Assembly: GCA_018669005.1 (NCBI GenBank)
Contig: JABJAL010000049.1
Coordinates: 1-54,789 of the forward strand
Direction of reading: 5' to 3'
Length of the DNA stretch: 54,789 nt
Origin: Nitrospinaceae bacterium
Lineage (GTDB): Bacteria; UBA8248
Part shown: one piece after another, positions 24,954 through 34,763 of the stretch
Layout: the number at the start of each line of letters is the position of its first letter
Numbering within the stretch: the first letter of the stretch is position 1
Notes under the pieces: generated by a model
Seen by the model: only the letters and a program-made list of their open reading frames with translations
Databases searched by the model: none
What the model was told of the DNA's origin: nothing
Translations under genes and position numbers: made by a program

Positions 24954-26668
24954 GCTTTCGTATGGATCGGCGTGCCTATGCCGATATGTTTGGCCCCACG
25001 AAAGGGGACAAGGTTCGCCTTGCCGACACCGAGCTTTTCATCGAGGTCGAAGAGGACCGCACGGTATACGGGGATGAGTCGAAGTTCGGCGGCGGCAAGG
25101 TACTGCGAGATGGCCTCGGGCAGTCACCGACGGAAACGCGGGATGGCGCCGCGCTCGATCTGCTCATCACGAATGCCCTTATTCTCGATCATTGGGGCAT
25201 CGTTAAGGCGGATGTCGGAATCAAGGACGGTAAAATTGTCGGGATAGGTAAATCCGGCAATCCCCATTTAATGGATGGTGTGGACGACAACATGGTCGTG
25301 GGCGCCTCCACCGAGGTGCTTGCCGGTGAGGGAAAAATTCTCACGGCGGGCGGCATCGACTCCCATATCCACTTCATTTGCCCCCAGCAGATAGACGAGG
25401 CGATCTCCTCTGGCATCACCACGATGCTCGGCGGCGGCACTGGCCCGGCGACAGGAACCAACGCCACCACCTGCACCCCGGGGGCCTGGAATATTGCGCG
25501 TATGCTCCAGGCTGCAGAAGCCTATCCGATGAACATTGGTTTTCTTGGAAAGGGAAATTCCTCGCGGCCCGAATCGTTGGTTGAGCAGGTTCAGGCCGGA
25601 GCGCTGGGGCTCAAGCTTCATGAGGACTGGGGAACGACTCCTGCCGCAATAGATTGTTGCCTTGGTGTTGCCGACGACATGGACATCCAGGTTTGTATTC
25701 ATACCGATACGCTGAACGAGTCGGGATTTGTCGAGGCGTCCATCGCCGCGTTCAAGGGTAGAACAATTCACACCTACCACACCGAGGGCGCGGGCGGCGG
25801 CCATGCACCGGACATTATTCGTGTGTGCGGCGAGGCGAATGTACTTCCCTCATCAACGAATCCGACGCGCCCGTTCACCATCAACACAATAGACGAGCAT
25901 TTGGATATGCTCATGGTTTGCCACCACCTTGATAGCAAAATCCCCGAGGATGTGGCCTTTGCCGAGTCCCGTATCCGGGCGGAAACCATTGCTGCCGAGG
26001 ATATTCTTCACGATCTGGGTGCCTTCTCGATGATGGGATCGGATTCCCAGGCGATGGGGCGGGTGGGCGAGGTGATCATCCGCACTTGGCAAACCGCTGA
26101 CAAGATGAGGCGCCAGCGCGGTCGGCTCTCCGAGGAAACGGGAGAAAACGATAACTTCCGCGCCAAGCGCTTTGTGGCCAAGTACACGATTAACCCGGCC
26201 ATCGCGCATGGTATTTCGGATTATGTCGGCTCGGTTGAGGTGGGAAAGATGGCGGATCTCGTTCTTTGGAACCCCGCCTTTTTTGGCGTGAAGCCCGAGG
26301 TCATCGTGAAGGGCGGATTCATTGCCCATGCCGCGATGGGAGATGCCAACGCCTCCATTCCGACGCCGCAACCGGTTCTTGGAAGGCCGATGTTCGGGGC
26401 AATGGGTGGTGCGGTTGGGGCGACTTCATATGCGTTCGTTTCGAAAGCAGCCGCCGAGCGAGGATTAGGCGGAAACCTTGGCCTCAAGAAAATAGTCGCT
26501 CCCGTTTCAAATTGCCGTGCAATCGGAAAAAAGGATATGCGCTTGAACGATTATCTTCCGAATATAGAGGTGGACCCTGAGACTTATGTCGTTAAAGCGG
26601 ATGGAGAGGTTCTCGCCTGTGAGCCTGCCGAGGTCCTCCCGATGGCCCAGCGGTATTTCCTCTTTTAG
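24950..26668 (+). CDS. ureC: Urease alpha (catalytic) subunit
   Basis: This is the 572-residue catalytic subunit with the dinickel site. Visible residues are the HIH ligands in [13 protein letters not shown], the carbamylated lysine in [12 protein letters not shown], histidines in [17 protein letters not shown]-type sequence ([16 protein letters not shown]), the flap cysteine in [14 protein letters not shown], and the aspartate ligand in [11 protein letters not shown]. The domain is complete and of normal length, so the enzyme should be active once the accessory proteins below load nickel and CO2. Confidence 0.98.
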   Translation: MSFRMDRRAYADMFGPTKGDKVRLADTELFIEVEEDRTVYGDESKFGGGKVLRDGLGQSPTETRDGAALDLLITNALILDHWGIVKADVGIKDGKIVGIGKSGNPHLMDGVDDNMVVGASTEVLAGEGKILTAGGIDSHIHFICPQQIDEAISSGITTMLGGGTGPATGTNATTCTPGAWNIARMLQAAEAYPMNIGFLGKGNSSRPESLVEQVQAGALGLKLHEDWGTTPAAIDCCLGVADDMDIQVCIHTDTLNESGFVEASIAAFKGRTIHTYHTEGAGGGHAPDIIRVCGEANVLPSSTNPTRPFTINTIDEHLDMLMVCHHLDSKIPEDVAFAESRIRAETIAAEDILHDLGAFSMMGSDSQAMGRVGEVIIRTWQTADKMRRQRGRLSEETGENDNFRAKRFVAKYTINPAIAHGISDYVGSVEVGKMADLVLWNPAFFGVKPEVIVKGGFIAHAAMGDANASIPTPQPVLGRPMFGAMGGAVGATSYAFVSKAAAERGLGGNLGLKKIVAPVSNCRAIGKKDMRLNDYLPNIEVDPETYVVKADGEVLACEPAEVLPMAQRYFLF

Positions 26669-26676
26669 GTGAGTAA

Positions 26677-27120
26677 ATGATTGTCGTTGAAGAGCTTGTT
26701 GGAAAGCTGGCCGGGGAGGAGGCGCGCCGTGTAGAGCGGGTGGTCCTCGGCTGGGAGGATCGGTTAAGAAGCCGCCAGCGGGTGAAGTCCGATGCCGGAA
26801 CAGAGATTGGAATTGCGCTGCCGACGGGACAGCCGCTCGCCGAGGGGGATGTTCTTTTTGAGGACGATGAACGGGTAGTTGTTGTAAGTGCCGTTCCGGA
26901 GGATGTGCTGGCGCTCTATGCCGATTCGGCCGAGGAGCTTGCCCGTATCGCCTATCAGGTCGGGAACAGACACGCGCCAGTGTCTGTTGGGAAAGAGCGG
27001 GTTTTGACGCCCTATGACAGTGTCATTGAGGAATATTTCAGGAAAATCGGCGTGCGCTGCGAGCGTGTGACCGAGCCCTTCACTCACGAGTTCGGCGTTC
27101 ATCACAATCATCACCATTAA
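26677..27120 (+). CDS. ureE: Urease accessory protein UreE (nickel metallochaperone)
   Basis: UreE delivers nickel to the urease activation complex. The 147-residue product has the N-terminal peptide-binding domain (about 1-70, RVVLGWEDRLRSRQRVKSD) and the metal-binding domain with YQVGNRHAPVSVG near 97 and PYDSVIEEYFRKIGVRCERV. It ends in a histidine tail HHNHHH, the usual place for extra nickel sites. It starts eight bases after ureC. Confidence 0.94.
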   Translation: MIVVEELVGKLAGEEARRVERVVLGWEDRLRSRQRVKSDAGTEIGIALPTGQPLAEGDVLFEDDERVVVVSAVPEDVLALYADSAEELARIAYQVGNRHAPVSVGKERVLTPYDSVIEEYFRKIGVRCERVTEPFTHEFGVHHNHHH

Positions 27121-27123
27121 CCA

Positions 27124-27813
27124 ATGACCTCTAATACTCTATTTCGACTACTGCAAATCTCCGATTCGGCCTTTCCACGTGGTGCATTCGCACATTCGCT
27201 GGGGCTGGAAACCTTTGTTCAGGAAGAAAAAATTTCTAATGCAGATTCACTTGCCGAATTTATTGGAAATGTTCTTTCCGCAAGCGTGGCCACGCTTGAT
27301 GGTGTGTACCTTCGTGAGGCCTGGAATTTTTCAAAAAATAAGGATCTTGAGGGATTGATGGCGATTGATTCCTCGTTTTCTGCCGCCAGGCCGGTGGCCT
27401 CTCTTCGGGATGCGAGTAAAAGCGTTGGGAGGCAGTTTCTAAGGACTGCGATTGGTTATATGGAGAGCGAGTTCGTTTGTCGATATGAGGACGAGGTGCG
27501 AGCCGGTAACTCTCCCGGCCACTATGCTCTTGCCTTTGGTGTGGCAACTTCTGCGCTGGGGTTTTCATGTGAGCAGGCGCTTGAATCATATTGCTACGGG
27601 GTCGTGTCGGGGCTGGTGGGTGCTGCGGTGCGCTTGGTGCCGCTCGGGCAAACGGATGGCCAACGGGTGACGGCTTCTCTTGAAGATGTAGTTGCTGGCA
27701 CGGTTGAGGAGGCGTTGGTGCGCCCGCTTGAGGCGGCCTGCTCGCTAGGGCCCGGCCACGAGATTCGGGCGATGGCGCATCAACGGCTATATACCCGGCT
27801 ATTTGTGTCATAG
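27124..27813 (+). CDS. ureF: Urease accessory protein UreF
   Basis: UreF bridges UreD and UreG in the maturation complex and gates the GTPase. The all-helical 229-residue product has the family opening LLQISDSAFPRGAFAHSLGL, and GHYALAFGVATSALGFS near residue 135 plus VRLVPLGQTDGQR near 170. It starts three bases after ureE. Confidence 0.94.
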   Translation: MTSNTLFRLLQISDSAFPRGAFAHSLGLETFVQEEKISNADSLAEFIGNVLSASVATLDGVYLREAWNFSKNKDLEGLMAIDSSFSAARPVASLRDASKSVGRQFLRTAIGYMESEFVCRYEDEVRAGNSPGHYALAFGVATSALGFSCEQALESYCYGVVSGLVGAAVRLVPLGQTDGQRVTASLEDVVAGTVEEALVRPLEAACSLGPGHEIRAMAHQRLYTRLFVS

Positions 27814-27823
27814 GAGATAAAAA

Positions 27824-28438
27824 ATGTCTAAAGAACCCGTGAAAATTGGGGTGGGTGGTCCCGTTGGTTCGGGAAAGACGGCGCTGGTGGACAAGCTCTG
27901 CCAATCGCTTCGCGATAAATATTCTATTGCTGTCGTTACGAATGACATTTACACGAAAGAGGACGCCCAGTTTCTCACCCGAAGTGGTGCGCTCCCTCCT
28001 GAGCGAATACGGGGGGTCGAGACGGGTGGTTGTCCCCATACCGCCATTCGGGAGGATATCTCTCTCAACCGCGAGGCCATGGAAAACTTGATGCGGGAGC
28101 ATGTTCCTCTCGACATTATTTTCATCGAGAGTGGCGGAGACAATCTGGCCGCGACGTTCAGCCCCGAGTTGGTCGACACTTCGATCTATGTCATCGATGT
28201 GTCGGCGGGTGACAAGATTCCCCGAAAAGGAGGCCCCGGCATTACGCGCTCGGAATTGTTGTTGATTAATAAAATTGATCTTGCGCCGCTGGTTGGCGCG
28301 AGCCTTGAGGTGATGGATCGTGACGCAAAGAAAATGCGCGGTGAAAGGCCTTTCTTCTTTAGTAATCTGAAGTCGGAAGAAGGGTTGGACAAGGTGATTC
28401 GCTGGATCGAATCAGACGTCCTGTTCGTGGGGGCATGA
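27824..28438 (+). CDS. ureG: Urease accessory protein UreG (GTPase)
   Basis: UreG is the SIMIBI-class GTPase whose GTP cycle loads nickel onto urease. The 204-residue sequence shows P-loop [11 protein letters not shown] (about 9-19), [13 protein letters not shown], the metal-binding CPH in [34 protein letters not shown], and NKID for guanine specificity. It overlaps ureD by four bases (ATGA). Confidence 0.97.
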   Translation: MSKEPVKIGVGGPVGSGKTALVDKLCQSLRDKYSIAVVTNDIYTKEDAQFLTRSGALPPERIRGVETGGCPHTAIREDISLNREAMENLMREHVPLDIIFIESGGDNLAATFSPELVDTSIYVIDVSAGDKIPRKGGPGITRSELLLINKIDLAPLVGASLEVMDRDAKKMRGERPFFFSNLKSEEGLDKVIRWIESDVLFVGA

Positions 28439-29295
28439 ACATCGTGGCGGCGGCGCCAGAGCTTTCCCAGGTTGGGCGGCATGGCTACGTGTGTGCCGAT
28501 TTTGAACTCTCGCGCGGGCGCACCATCCTGAAAGACAGTTTCTCCCGAATGCCTCTTAAGATCATCAGACCGCTTTACCCGGAGGGGGAGGACCCTGCTC
28601 ATCTCACCTTGATTAATCCGACGGGTGGCTCGGTGGGCGGCGATCATCTGGAGGCGGCGTTTTCTCTTGGCGAGGGGGCGCAGGTTCTTTGCACCACGCA
28701 AGGGGCGACCCGTATCTACCGGACAGCGAGCGAGCCGGTAGTTTCCCGGACGAGCATCCGAATGGAAAAAGATTCGGTTCTTGAATATATCCCTGATCCA
28801 ATCATTCCGTTTTCGGAAGCCCGATACCGGCAGGAGGTCGTGCTCGATCTAGCCAAGGGTGCGCGGGTGCTTTATGGCGAGATCCTTTATCCGGGCAGGG
28901 TAGCGATGGGTGAGTTTTTCGATTACTCGGAGGTGGCGCTATCCTTCACCGCACGGCTTGATGGCGCGCCTTTGTTAACAGATGCCATGGAAATTTTTCC
29001 GCAAAGGCTGGTGCCCGAGTCGCTGGGCTTGTTCGAGCCTTATCCCTATCTGGGATCGTTCTATGTGCTCGGCGGAGGAGGGGCGGCGCTGGAGCGTGCC
29101 GCAGAGGAAGTGGAGAGCCTTCTCTCGGGCGCTGAGGGGATTGCGGGTGGTGTCAGCAGTCTGGAAGGTCCCGGGCTAATAGTTCGCTGGCTGGCGGAGT
29201 CTCCTATCGGTTTGAGGCGGGTGTTCGATGAGGTTTGGAATATTGCACGCCTTTCTACATTGGGCCGCAAGGCGGTTCGATTAAGAAAATTTTAA
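28435..29295 (+). CDS. ureD: Urease accessory protein UreD
   Basis: UreD (UreH) is the scaffold that binds apo-urease and conducts nickel from UreG through UreF. The 286-residue product has [19 protein letters not shown] near residue 62, [11 protein letters not shown] near 88, [17 protein letters not shown] near 120 and [20 protein letters not shown]. It closes the urea locus. Order ABC-E-F-G-D differs from the common D-ABC-EFG layout but all parts are present. Confidence 0.95.
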   Translation: MNIVAAAPELSQVGRHGYVCADFELSRGRTILKDSFSRMPLKIIRPLYPEGEDPAHLTLINPTGGSVGGDHLEAAFSLGEGAQVLCTTQGATRIYRTASEPVVSRTSIRMEKDSVLEYIPDPIIPFSEARYRQEVVLDLAKGARVLYGEILYPGRVAMGEFFDYSEVALSFTARLDGAPLLTDAMEIFPQRLVPESLGLFEPYPYLGSFYVLGGGGAALERAAEEVESLLSGAEGIAGGVSSLEGPGLIVRWLAESPIGLRRVFDEVWNIARLSTLGRKAVRLRKF

Positions 29296-29422
29296 TTATT
29301 GATGGCGAATGTAGGTATGCAGAAATAGGGTGCCGCAACTTTTTCTGCTTTAATATTAAGTGCTCCGGCTAATTCGCATTTTTATTTTTTGTTGTAAGTG
29401 CCTGGTCTCTCCTTAATTTTTT

Positions 29423-30310
29423 TTATTCGACTCTTCCGGGCAGACCGGCCAGCACGCGCTGCGCCTCATGGAAGGCGACGGGGTCCTGCTCGGCGAGACC
29501 CATCTCGCAGCCCGCCTGTACAAGCTGCAGCCACATGCTCGCCACCATCGTTGGCGCGCCGAAGCGGCTTCCTTGCTCGATCATGAGCCGAGGAGTTTCC
29601 GTAGACATTCTTCCCTCGGGCTCGTAGTTGCCCTCGACCATCTTCGGCCCCTTGTCGAGCATTGTCTTTGAGTGGCAGGCACCGTCCTGAAGCACGGCAA
29701 GCAAGTTGTTCACGTCCATCCCCGCTTTTGTTCCGAGCGTCAGGCCCTCTCCCAGCGCCAGCCGATTTCCGGCGAGAACAAGATTGATGATGAGTTTCGT
29801 CAAGGCGCCGGACCCAACGGGTCCCATGTGGTAGGCCGCCCGGCTGAAGGACTCTAAGTATGGGCGGCATGCTTCAAAATCACTTTTCTCGCCGCCGGCG
29901 ATAACGATGAGATCTTTTTCCCAAGCCATGGCGCTCGTGCCGCTTACGCAGGTGTCGAGAAATCGAATGCCGCGCTCGGCGAGGTCGCTCCCAAGTTTTT
30001 CGGTATCCTCGGGGCTGGTGGTCGATGCATCGCAGAGTATTAGACCTTTTTCGGCCCCTTCGATAATTCCGTTGGCCCCGAGTGCGACTTCTCTGACTAT
30101 TTCTCCATGGGGTAGCGACGTTATCATCCAGTTGACGCCCTGGGCCGCTGCTGCAGGAGAATCCACCGCAGTGCCTCCCCGCTCGGTGAACTCATCCAGC
30201 CTGCGGCCATCGGTATCAAATCCCTGGACTTCAAACCCTTCTTGTAGCAACCCTCCCGAGAGGGCAGACCCCATCAGGCCAATGCCCACGATGCCTACTT
30301 TTTCAGCCAT
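29423..30310 (-). CDS. NAD(P)-dependent beta-hydroxyacid dehydrogenase (3-hydroxyisobutyrate dehydrogenase family)
   Basis: This 295-residue protein has an N-terminal Rossmann domain (VGIVGIGLMGSALSGGLLQE, about 4-23) and the helical C-terminal domain of the family. The substrate motif DTCVSGTSAMAWEKDL near 120-135 and the catalytic lysine in GSGALTKLIINLVLAGNRLA near 170 are present. It would oxidise a 3-hydroxy acid such as 3-hydroxyisobutyrate, tartronate semialdehyde or similar, in the cytoplasm. It is convergent with the urea locus and divergent from the family-5 binding protein. Confidence 0.9.
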   Translation of the reverse strand: MAEKVGIVGIGLMGSALSGGLLQEGFEVQGFDTDGRRLDEFTERGGTAVDSPAAAAQGVNWMITSLPHGEIVREVALGANGIIEGAEKGLILCDASTTSPEDTEKLGSDLAERGIRFLDTCVSGTSAMAWEKDLIVIAGGEKSDFEACRPYLESFSRAAYHMGPVGSGALTKLIINLVLAGNRLALGEGLTLGTKAGMDVNNLLAVLQDGACHSKTMLDKGPKMVEGNYEPEGRMSTETPRLMIEQGSRFGAPTMVASMWLQLVQAGCEMGLAEQDPVAFHEAQRVLAGLPGRVE

Positions 30311-30443
30311 TTTGTCTCTCCTTGTTTAATGAAATTGTTTATTGAGAGTTCGACGAAACTCTTATTATTTTAACTGCGCGCCATAAATTTCTGGAACCCA
30401 TTGATGTTCCCTCAATAAGACAAAAGGCGCATGTTGAATGTCG

Positions 30444-30472
30444 TTGCTTGGGGTGCCCAAAAAGTATATAAT
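30444..30472 (+). promoter_or_regulatory. Sigma-70 type promoter upstream of the family-5 binding protein
   Basis: TTGCTT and TATAAT are separated by exactly 17 bases. The predicted start of transcription lies near 30480, which leaves a leader of about 235 bases before the ATG at 30715. The remaining bases of 30311-30714 hold no gene I recognise. Confidence 0.6.
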
Positions 30473-30714
30473 GTTGTCATTACATTACAACTTGTTGCGG
30501 AACAGCTAGGTGAGTCGTCTTTAAGTGTTTTGGGTAGCGAGGCGAGTCGAATATTTCTTGCAGGGGCGAGTGGTGTTTTGCCGACTCTCAGGATTTGAAT
30601 AGCGGAAGTATTGAATTGATAGGCATTTGATTTTTGGGCAGGACTGGGGCCCAGGCGAAGGCAGACGATGCCTAGCCAATCGGGCTGTAAATTTTGAATG
30701 AGGAGGAATGAGTA

Positions 30715-32262
30715 ATGGTTAAAAAAATTGGTCTTTTTCTTCTGGTTGTCCTCTTTTTGGGGGTTTCCATCGTTCCGGTAACTAATGCTTACAAAGGCTC
30801 CATTGCAGTCGCTTTACCTCAAGAACCTCCTACCATGGATCCAAATATCACGACCAACGCGATTGGATTCATGTTGTGGAGCTGGTCGTATGACACGCTC
30901 GTTAAATACGACATGTTAACGAAGACAGTGAAGCCTTGGCTCGTCGATAAGTGGGAGAAAGTTAATCCGACTACGGTTAAGTTCCACATTAGAGAAGACG
31001 CCGTATTCGCTGATGGCAGTCCCGTTACATCTCAAGCCGTCGTCTTTTCGTATAACCGTGTTCATAATCCAAAGCTAAAGAGCCGTCAGCGTGTTTACTA
31101 CAAGTCCTGGAAAAAAATTGAAATCGTCGATGCTAAAAACTTCATCTTGCACCTAAAGTATCCGAACAACGGCATGTTCGGAATGCTTAGCCGTGTCTTT
31201 TCGATAACGAATCCCAAAGCAGCGGCTAAAGGAAAAGGGGAAGGGAAGAGATATCTTGCCCGGAACACGATGGGCAGCGGCCCCTACCTTCTCAAGTCGT
31301 GGAGCAAAGGCACGAAAATGGTTTTTGAGGCGAATCCTAAATGGTGGGGAAATAAAGATTACCCTAATCGCCCAAAAACGGTTGTGATGCGTCGCATCAC
31401 CGAGCAGACCACCAAGGTGAAAGCGTTGTTGAAGGGCGAAGTGGACATTGTTTCTGCAGTGGAGGCTCACCTCCTGCCGCAAATTAGTAGTCACCCAAAT
31501 ACAAAAGTTGCGATTGTGCCAGCCACAAGAATTTTCTTTGTGAGCTTTGCCGACCGCTTTGGCGGCCCAATGACGGATATCAACGTTCGTAAGGCTCTTA
31601 ATTATGCCATCGACGCTGATAAAATTCGTACGACGATTATGAAAGGTAATGTGGACCCATACCATTCGATGTATCATCCTTGGACGCATTCAGGCTATGA
31701 CCCCGACCATAGGTGGTATGGCTACGATTTAGCCAAGGCCAAGGAATACTTGAAAAAATCGGCCTACCCGAATGGTTTCAAAGTTGAAATAGTGAATACC
31801 CGAGGCAGGTTCGCTTATGATGCGAAGGTAACCGAGGCGATTGGCCAGATGGTTGCTAAACTCGGTATCGACGTGAAAATAAAAGCCGTGAACTTCCCGC
31901 TATATAAGAAAACAGTTGTTTCTTATGGGAAGAAGAAGCAAAAGCGTGCCGGTATCGTTATGCGGAGCTGGGGCAATACTTTCTTTGATACCAGCAGCGT
32001 GGTTTCCGCAACGGGCTCTTGCACCGGCCCTTGGAGTGTGGTCTGCAACAAGGAAGTAGATAAGATGGACAAGGCTGCAAGTGCGATGGCCGATCCCAAA
32101 GCGCAAGATAAGGCTTTTAAAGCGGTTACGGCCAAAATGAAAGAAAATGCTATGCACAAGATACTTTATAAACTTAAACAAACGTTCGGATTACAGAAAA
32201 ATATTTCATTTAATCCGCAAGGCAACGGTACTCTGAACGTTTGGGAGGTGGTCAGAAAGTAG
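30715..32262 (+). CDS. ABC transporter substrate-binding protein, family 5 (peptide/opine/nickel type)
   Basis: This is the periplasmic receptor of a Dpp/Opp-type importer, 515 residues. The Sec signal is residues 1-25 (KKIGLFLLVVLFLGVSIVPV then NAY). The mature part shows ALPQEPPTMDPNITTNAIG, LVDKWEKVNPTTVKFHIRED, VFADGSPVTSQAVVFSYNR, MGSGPYLLKSWSKGTK and MTDINVRKALNYAID, all family marks. GAGGAGGAATGAG precedes the ATG. Ligand is unknown; it may be a peptide, an opine-like compound or another organic molecule. A strong stem-loop follows, then a PPC gene and two permeases. Confidence 0.92.
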   Translation: MVKKIGLFLLVVLFLGVSIVPVTNAYKGSIAVALPQEPPTMDPNITTNAIGFMLWSWSYDTLVKYDMLTKTVKPWLVDKWEKVNPTTVKFHIREDAVFADGSPVTSQAVVFSYNRVHNPKLKSRQRVYYKSWKKIEIVDAKNFILHLKYPNNGMFGMLSRVFSITNPKAAAKGKGEGKRYLARNTMGSGPYLLKSWSKGTKMVFEANPKWWGNKDYPNRPKTVVMRRITEQTTKVKALLKGEVDIVSAVEAHLLPQISSHPNTKVAIVPATRIFFVSFADRFGGPMTDINVRKALNYAIDADKIRTTIMKGNVDPYHSMYHPWTHSGYDPDHRWYGYDLAKAKEYLKKSAYPNGFKVEIVNTRGRFAYDAKVTEAIGQMVAKLGIDVKIKAVNFPLYKKTVVSYGKKKQKRAGIVMRSWGNTFFDTSSVVSATGSCTGPWSVVCNKEVDKMDKAASAMADPKAQDKAFKAVTAKMKENAMHKILYKLKQTFGLQKNISFNPQGNGTLNVWEVVRK

Positions 32263-32294
32263 GTTGACCCGAACACCTCTCTACATTTTTTCTC

Positions 32295-32326
32295 ATACCG
32301 CAGGGGACGTTCGTTCCCTGCGGTAT
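32295..32326 (+). terminator. Long stem-loop after binding-protein gene
   Basis: A 14-pair stem, ATACCGCAGGGGAC with GTTCCCTGCGGTAT (one G-T pair), and a GTTC loop, followed by GTTT. It probably attenuates or stabilises, giving more binding protein than permease. Confidence 0.65.
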
Positions 32327-32376
32327 GTTTGGAAATTCATGTAATTTTTTCATTCTGAATCTGATAGGGGCGTTGC

Positions 32377-32814
32377 ATGGATGTCGTCGAAAGAAAAATA
32401 GGCCGTATATTCAGTCTTAATTTTAAGCCTGAAGAAGATTTTTACGGCAACGTGGTTAAATTCGTCAAAGAGAAAAATATCCGGGCCGGTTCGGTTTTTT
32501 TTATGGGCGCGTTTTATGAACTCGATATCATACCTGGTGTTCTGCTCCCGTCTCCCCCGATGCCGCCTCCCGATGAAACCCGTCTTCATATCGATCAATG
32601 GGTAGATGTTCAGGGGCAGGGGATTATTACCTGGCCTGACTCTTCGCCTCCTGTCCATCTTGACCAACACGCATGGACCGACGATCCGGATCCGTACATT
32701 CATCTTCATGTGACGGTAAGCGGTGGCCCAAGTAAGCCAAGGGAAGTTTATGCTGGTCATCTGTGCGATGGCAGGCTCAAGGGAATGATGATGGATATCA
32801 TCGAGTTGTTGTAA
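32377..32814 (+). CDS. PPC/DUF296 domain protein, paralogue of 13497-13928
   Basis: This is a 145-residue single PPC domain. It shares KFVKEKNIRAGSVFFMGAFYE near residues 30-50 and HLHVTVSGGPSKPREVYAGH then DGRLKGMMMDIIE with the protein at 13497. A proline-rich loop (PSPPMPPPDE) is inserted in the middle. The conserved histidines suggest a metal site. It lies between the binding-protein and permease genes of a transporter, as its paralogue lies at the end of another transporter operon, which suggests a role tied to the imported compound. No DNA-binding segment is seen. Confidence 0.88.
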   Translation: MDVVERKIGRIFSLNFKPEEDFYGNVVKFVKEKNIRAGSVFFMGAFYELDIIPGVLLPSPPMPPPDETRLHIDQWVDVQGQGIITWPDSSPPVHLDQHAWTDDPDPYIHLHVTVSGGPSKPREVYAGHLCDGRLKGMMMDIIELL

Positions 32815-32882
32815 AAGGAGCTATTTACTTATTTTAAGTACTTTTTTTATTTTTTAAAAGTGTAGGTCTCGGGGATAGCCCA

Positions 32883-33818
32883 TTGCGTGGATATATAATT
32901 CGTCGGCTCTTGCAAAGCTTTATTGTCATCAAGGGCGTTCTTTTGATCGTCTTTTTCATGTTGCAAATGACAGGCGATCCGGCAGGAATTCTGATGCCTG
33001 AGGACGCCGATAAAGAAGATATTGCACAATTTAAAAAGGAAATGGGTTTTGACCTGCCGATGCATATCCAATACTTCAATTTCCTTTTTGGTTATAACGA
33101 GAGTAAGGGTGTTCTCCGAGGTGATTTTGGTTTTTCTTTCCATCAGGAACTACCTGCTCTGGGTCTCGTTTTAGGGCATTTTCCGGCTACCGCCCTTCTT
33201 GCCTTCACGTCGGTGATTTTAGCGTCTTTGATATCCATTCCTGCAGGTGTGCTTTCCGCCGTTTACCGGAATACATGGATTGACTACTTCGCTACTGTGG
33301 GGGCGATGTTGGGCCAGTCGGTGCCAGGATTCTGGCTGGGTCTTTTGTTTATTATGTTTTTTGCAGTGAAATTGGAATGGCTGCCAACGTCGGGCGCCGA
33401 TGGAATTGAGTACCTTGTTCTTCCCGCTATGACAGCGGGGCTGTACGCGACGGCGCGCCTTACCCGTCTCGTGCGTTCGGGTATGCTTGAAGTGCTTGGA
33501 AGCGACTATATTCAAACGGCCCGCTCCAAGGGCCTCGTTGAGAATGTCATCGTATTTCGACATGCGTTGAAAAATGCGTCCATCCCGGTCGTTACCTTGA
33601 TTGGACTTGAGCTGGGCATCCTGCTCGGCGGAACGGTTGTTGTGGAGGTGGTTTTCTCCTGGCCGGGTGTGGGGTTTCTCGTGGTGGATTCCATTCGCAA
33701 CCAGGATTACCCTGTAGTGCAGGCGGCTGTGGCATTACTCGCCACCTGTTTTGTTGTCGTTAATCTCAGCGTAGATCTTCTTTATGCATGGCTCGATCCA
33801 CGTATCGCATACAAATAG
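32883..33818 (+). CDS. ABC transporter permease, DppB type
   Basis: This inner-membrane permease of 311 residues has six helices. It has the family start YIIRRLLQSFIVIKGVLLIV, the periplasmic loop after GDPAGILMPEDAD, and the EAA loop YIQTARSKGLVENVIVFRHA (about 202-221) for contact with an ATPase. The start is TTG 32883, the only one that gives the standard N-terminus. It is followed 12 bases later by the DppC-type partner. Confidence 0.92.
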   Translation: MRGYIIRRLLQSFIVIKGVLLIVFFMLQMTGDPAGILMPEDADKEDIAQFKKEMGFDLPMHIQYFNFLFGYNESKGVLRGDFGFSFHQELPALGLVLGHFPATALLAFTSVILASLISIPAGVLSAVYRNTWIDYFATVGAMLGQSVPGFWLGLLFIMFFAVKLEWLPTSGADGIEYLVLPAMTAGLYATARLTRLVRSGMLEVLGSDYIQTARSKGLVENVIVFRHALKNASIPVVTLIGLELGILLGGTVVVEVVFSWPGVGFLVVDSIRNQDYPVVQAAVALLATCFVVVNLSVDLLYAWLDPRIAYK

Positions 33819-33830
33819 AAAGACAGGACA

Positions 33831-34763
33831 ATGGCGACGGAGCAAATCGAAGCGACTGAAATAGCATTGGAAACCTGGGAGGAGGACACCCGGGGACCTT
33901 CTGATTTTTCTCTAGCGATGCGTGATTTGTCGCGTCGTCCGCCTGCGATGTTCGGATTGCTCTGTGTCGTTTTTGTGATTGTGTGGGCTTTGGTACCCCA
34001 ATTGTTCGCTCCAATGGATCCGTACTTGCAAAATCTTGATCTCACTTTGAAACCTCCCGGGTATGTCAATTCTGACGGATTCACGTACTGGGCCGGAACG
34101 GATCAGTTGGGCCGCGATTTATTGAGCCGTATAATCTGGGGCTCCCGGATTTCACTTATCGTCGGGTTTGTCGCAGTCCTTTTGAGCGGGGCAATAGGGA
34201 TAACGCTGGGGTTGGTTGCGGGCTTCTATGGCGGAATAGTCGATACCGTCATTAGCCGGATTATTGATATAGCGCTTTCAGTTCCGTTCATCCTGCTGGC
34301 GATGAGTATTATCGCCATCCTGGGGACGAGCCTTCAAAATGTAATACTCGCCATGGCCGTTCGCACGTGGATCGTATATGCGCGTCCGATTCGTGGAGCC
34401 GTTCTTTCGGCAAAAGAATACGAGTATATCGTAGGGGCGAGGGCCAACGGTTGCCGCACCCCCCGGATACTTATTCGTCATCTACTTCCAAATGTTCTTT
34501 CCACCGCCATCGTGATAGCCACGCTCTATCTCGGACGGATGATTATCATTGAGGCATCTTTGTCTTTCCTCGGGGTGGGTGTGCCACCGCCAACTCCCGC
34601 TTGGGGCGGTATGCTCGCAGATGGGCGCTCCTATCTCGATACCGCCTGGTGGATTGCTGTCTTTCCGGGGCTGGCGCTCATGCTGATCGTATTGGGGATA
34701 AATCTTTTCGGGGACTGGATTAGAGACGCACTTGATCCAAGAATGAAGCGGCTGGCCGATTAG
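33831..34763 (+). CDS. ABC transporter permease, DppC type
   Basis: This 310-residue partner permease has a cytoplasmic N-terminus of about 35 residues, the first helix GLLCVVFVIVWALVPQLFA, the conserved FTYWAGTDQLGRDLLSRIIW-like junction (GTDQLGRDLLSRI) and the EAA loop YIVGARANGCRTPRILIRHL. The typical end DWIRDALDPRMKR is intact. No OppD/OppF ATPase follows; the next gene is 375 bases away and unrelated. Confidence 0.93.
   Translation: MATEQIEATEIALETWEEDTRGPSDFSLAMRDLSRRPPAMFGLLCVVFVIVWALVPQLFAPMDPYLQNLDLTLKPPGYVNSDGFTYWAGTDQLGRDLLSRIIWGSRISLIVGFVAVLLSGAIGITLGLVAGFYGGIVDTVISRIIDIALSVPFILLAMSIIAILGTSLQNVILAMAVRTWIVYARPIRGAVLSAKEYEYIVGARANGCRTPRILIRHLLPNVLSTAIVIATLYLGRMIIIEASLSFLGVGVPPPTPAWGGMLADGRSYLDTAWWIAVFPGLALMLIVLGINLFGDWIRDALDPRMKRLAD

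Noticed and set aside
27260-28102. 280-residue antisense frame over ureF/ureG
   Set aside because: Both sense genes are certain, and the antisense product is a low-complexity Pro/Arg-rich shadow.
18341-29295. Urease cluster as a novel system
   Set aside because: All genes are standard members with intact active-site motifs; only order and regulation are of note.
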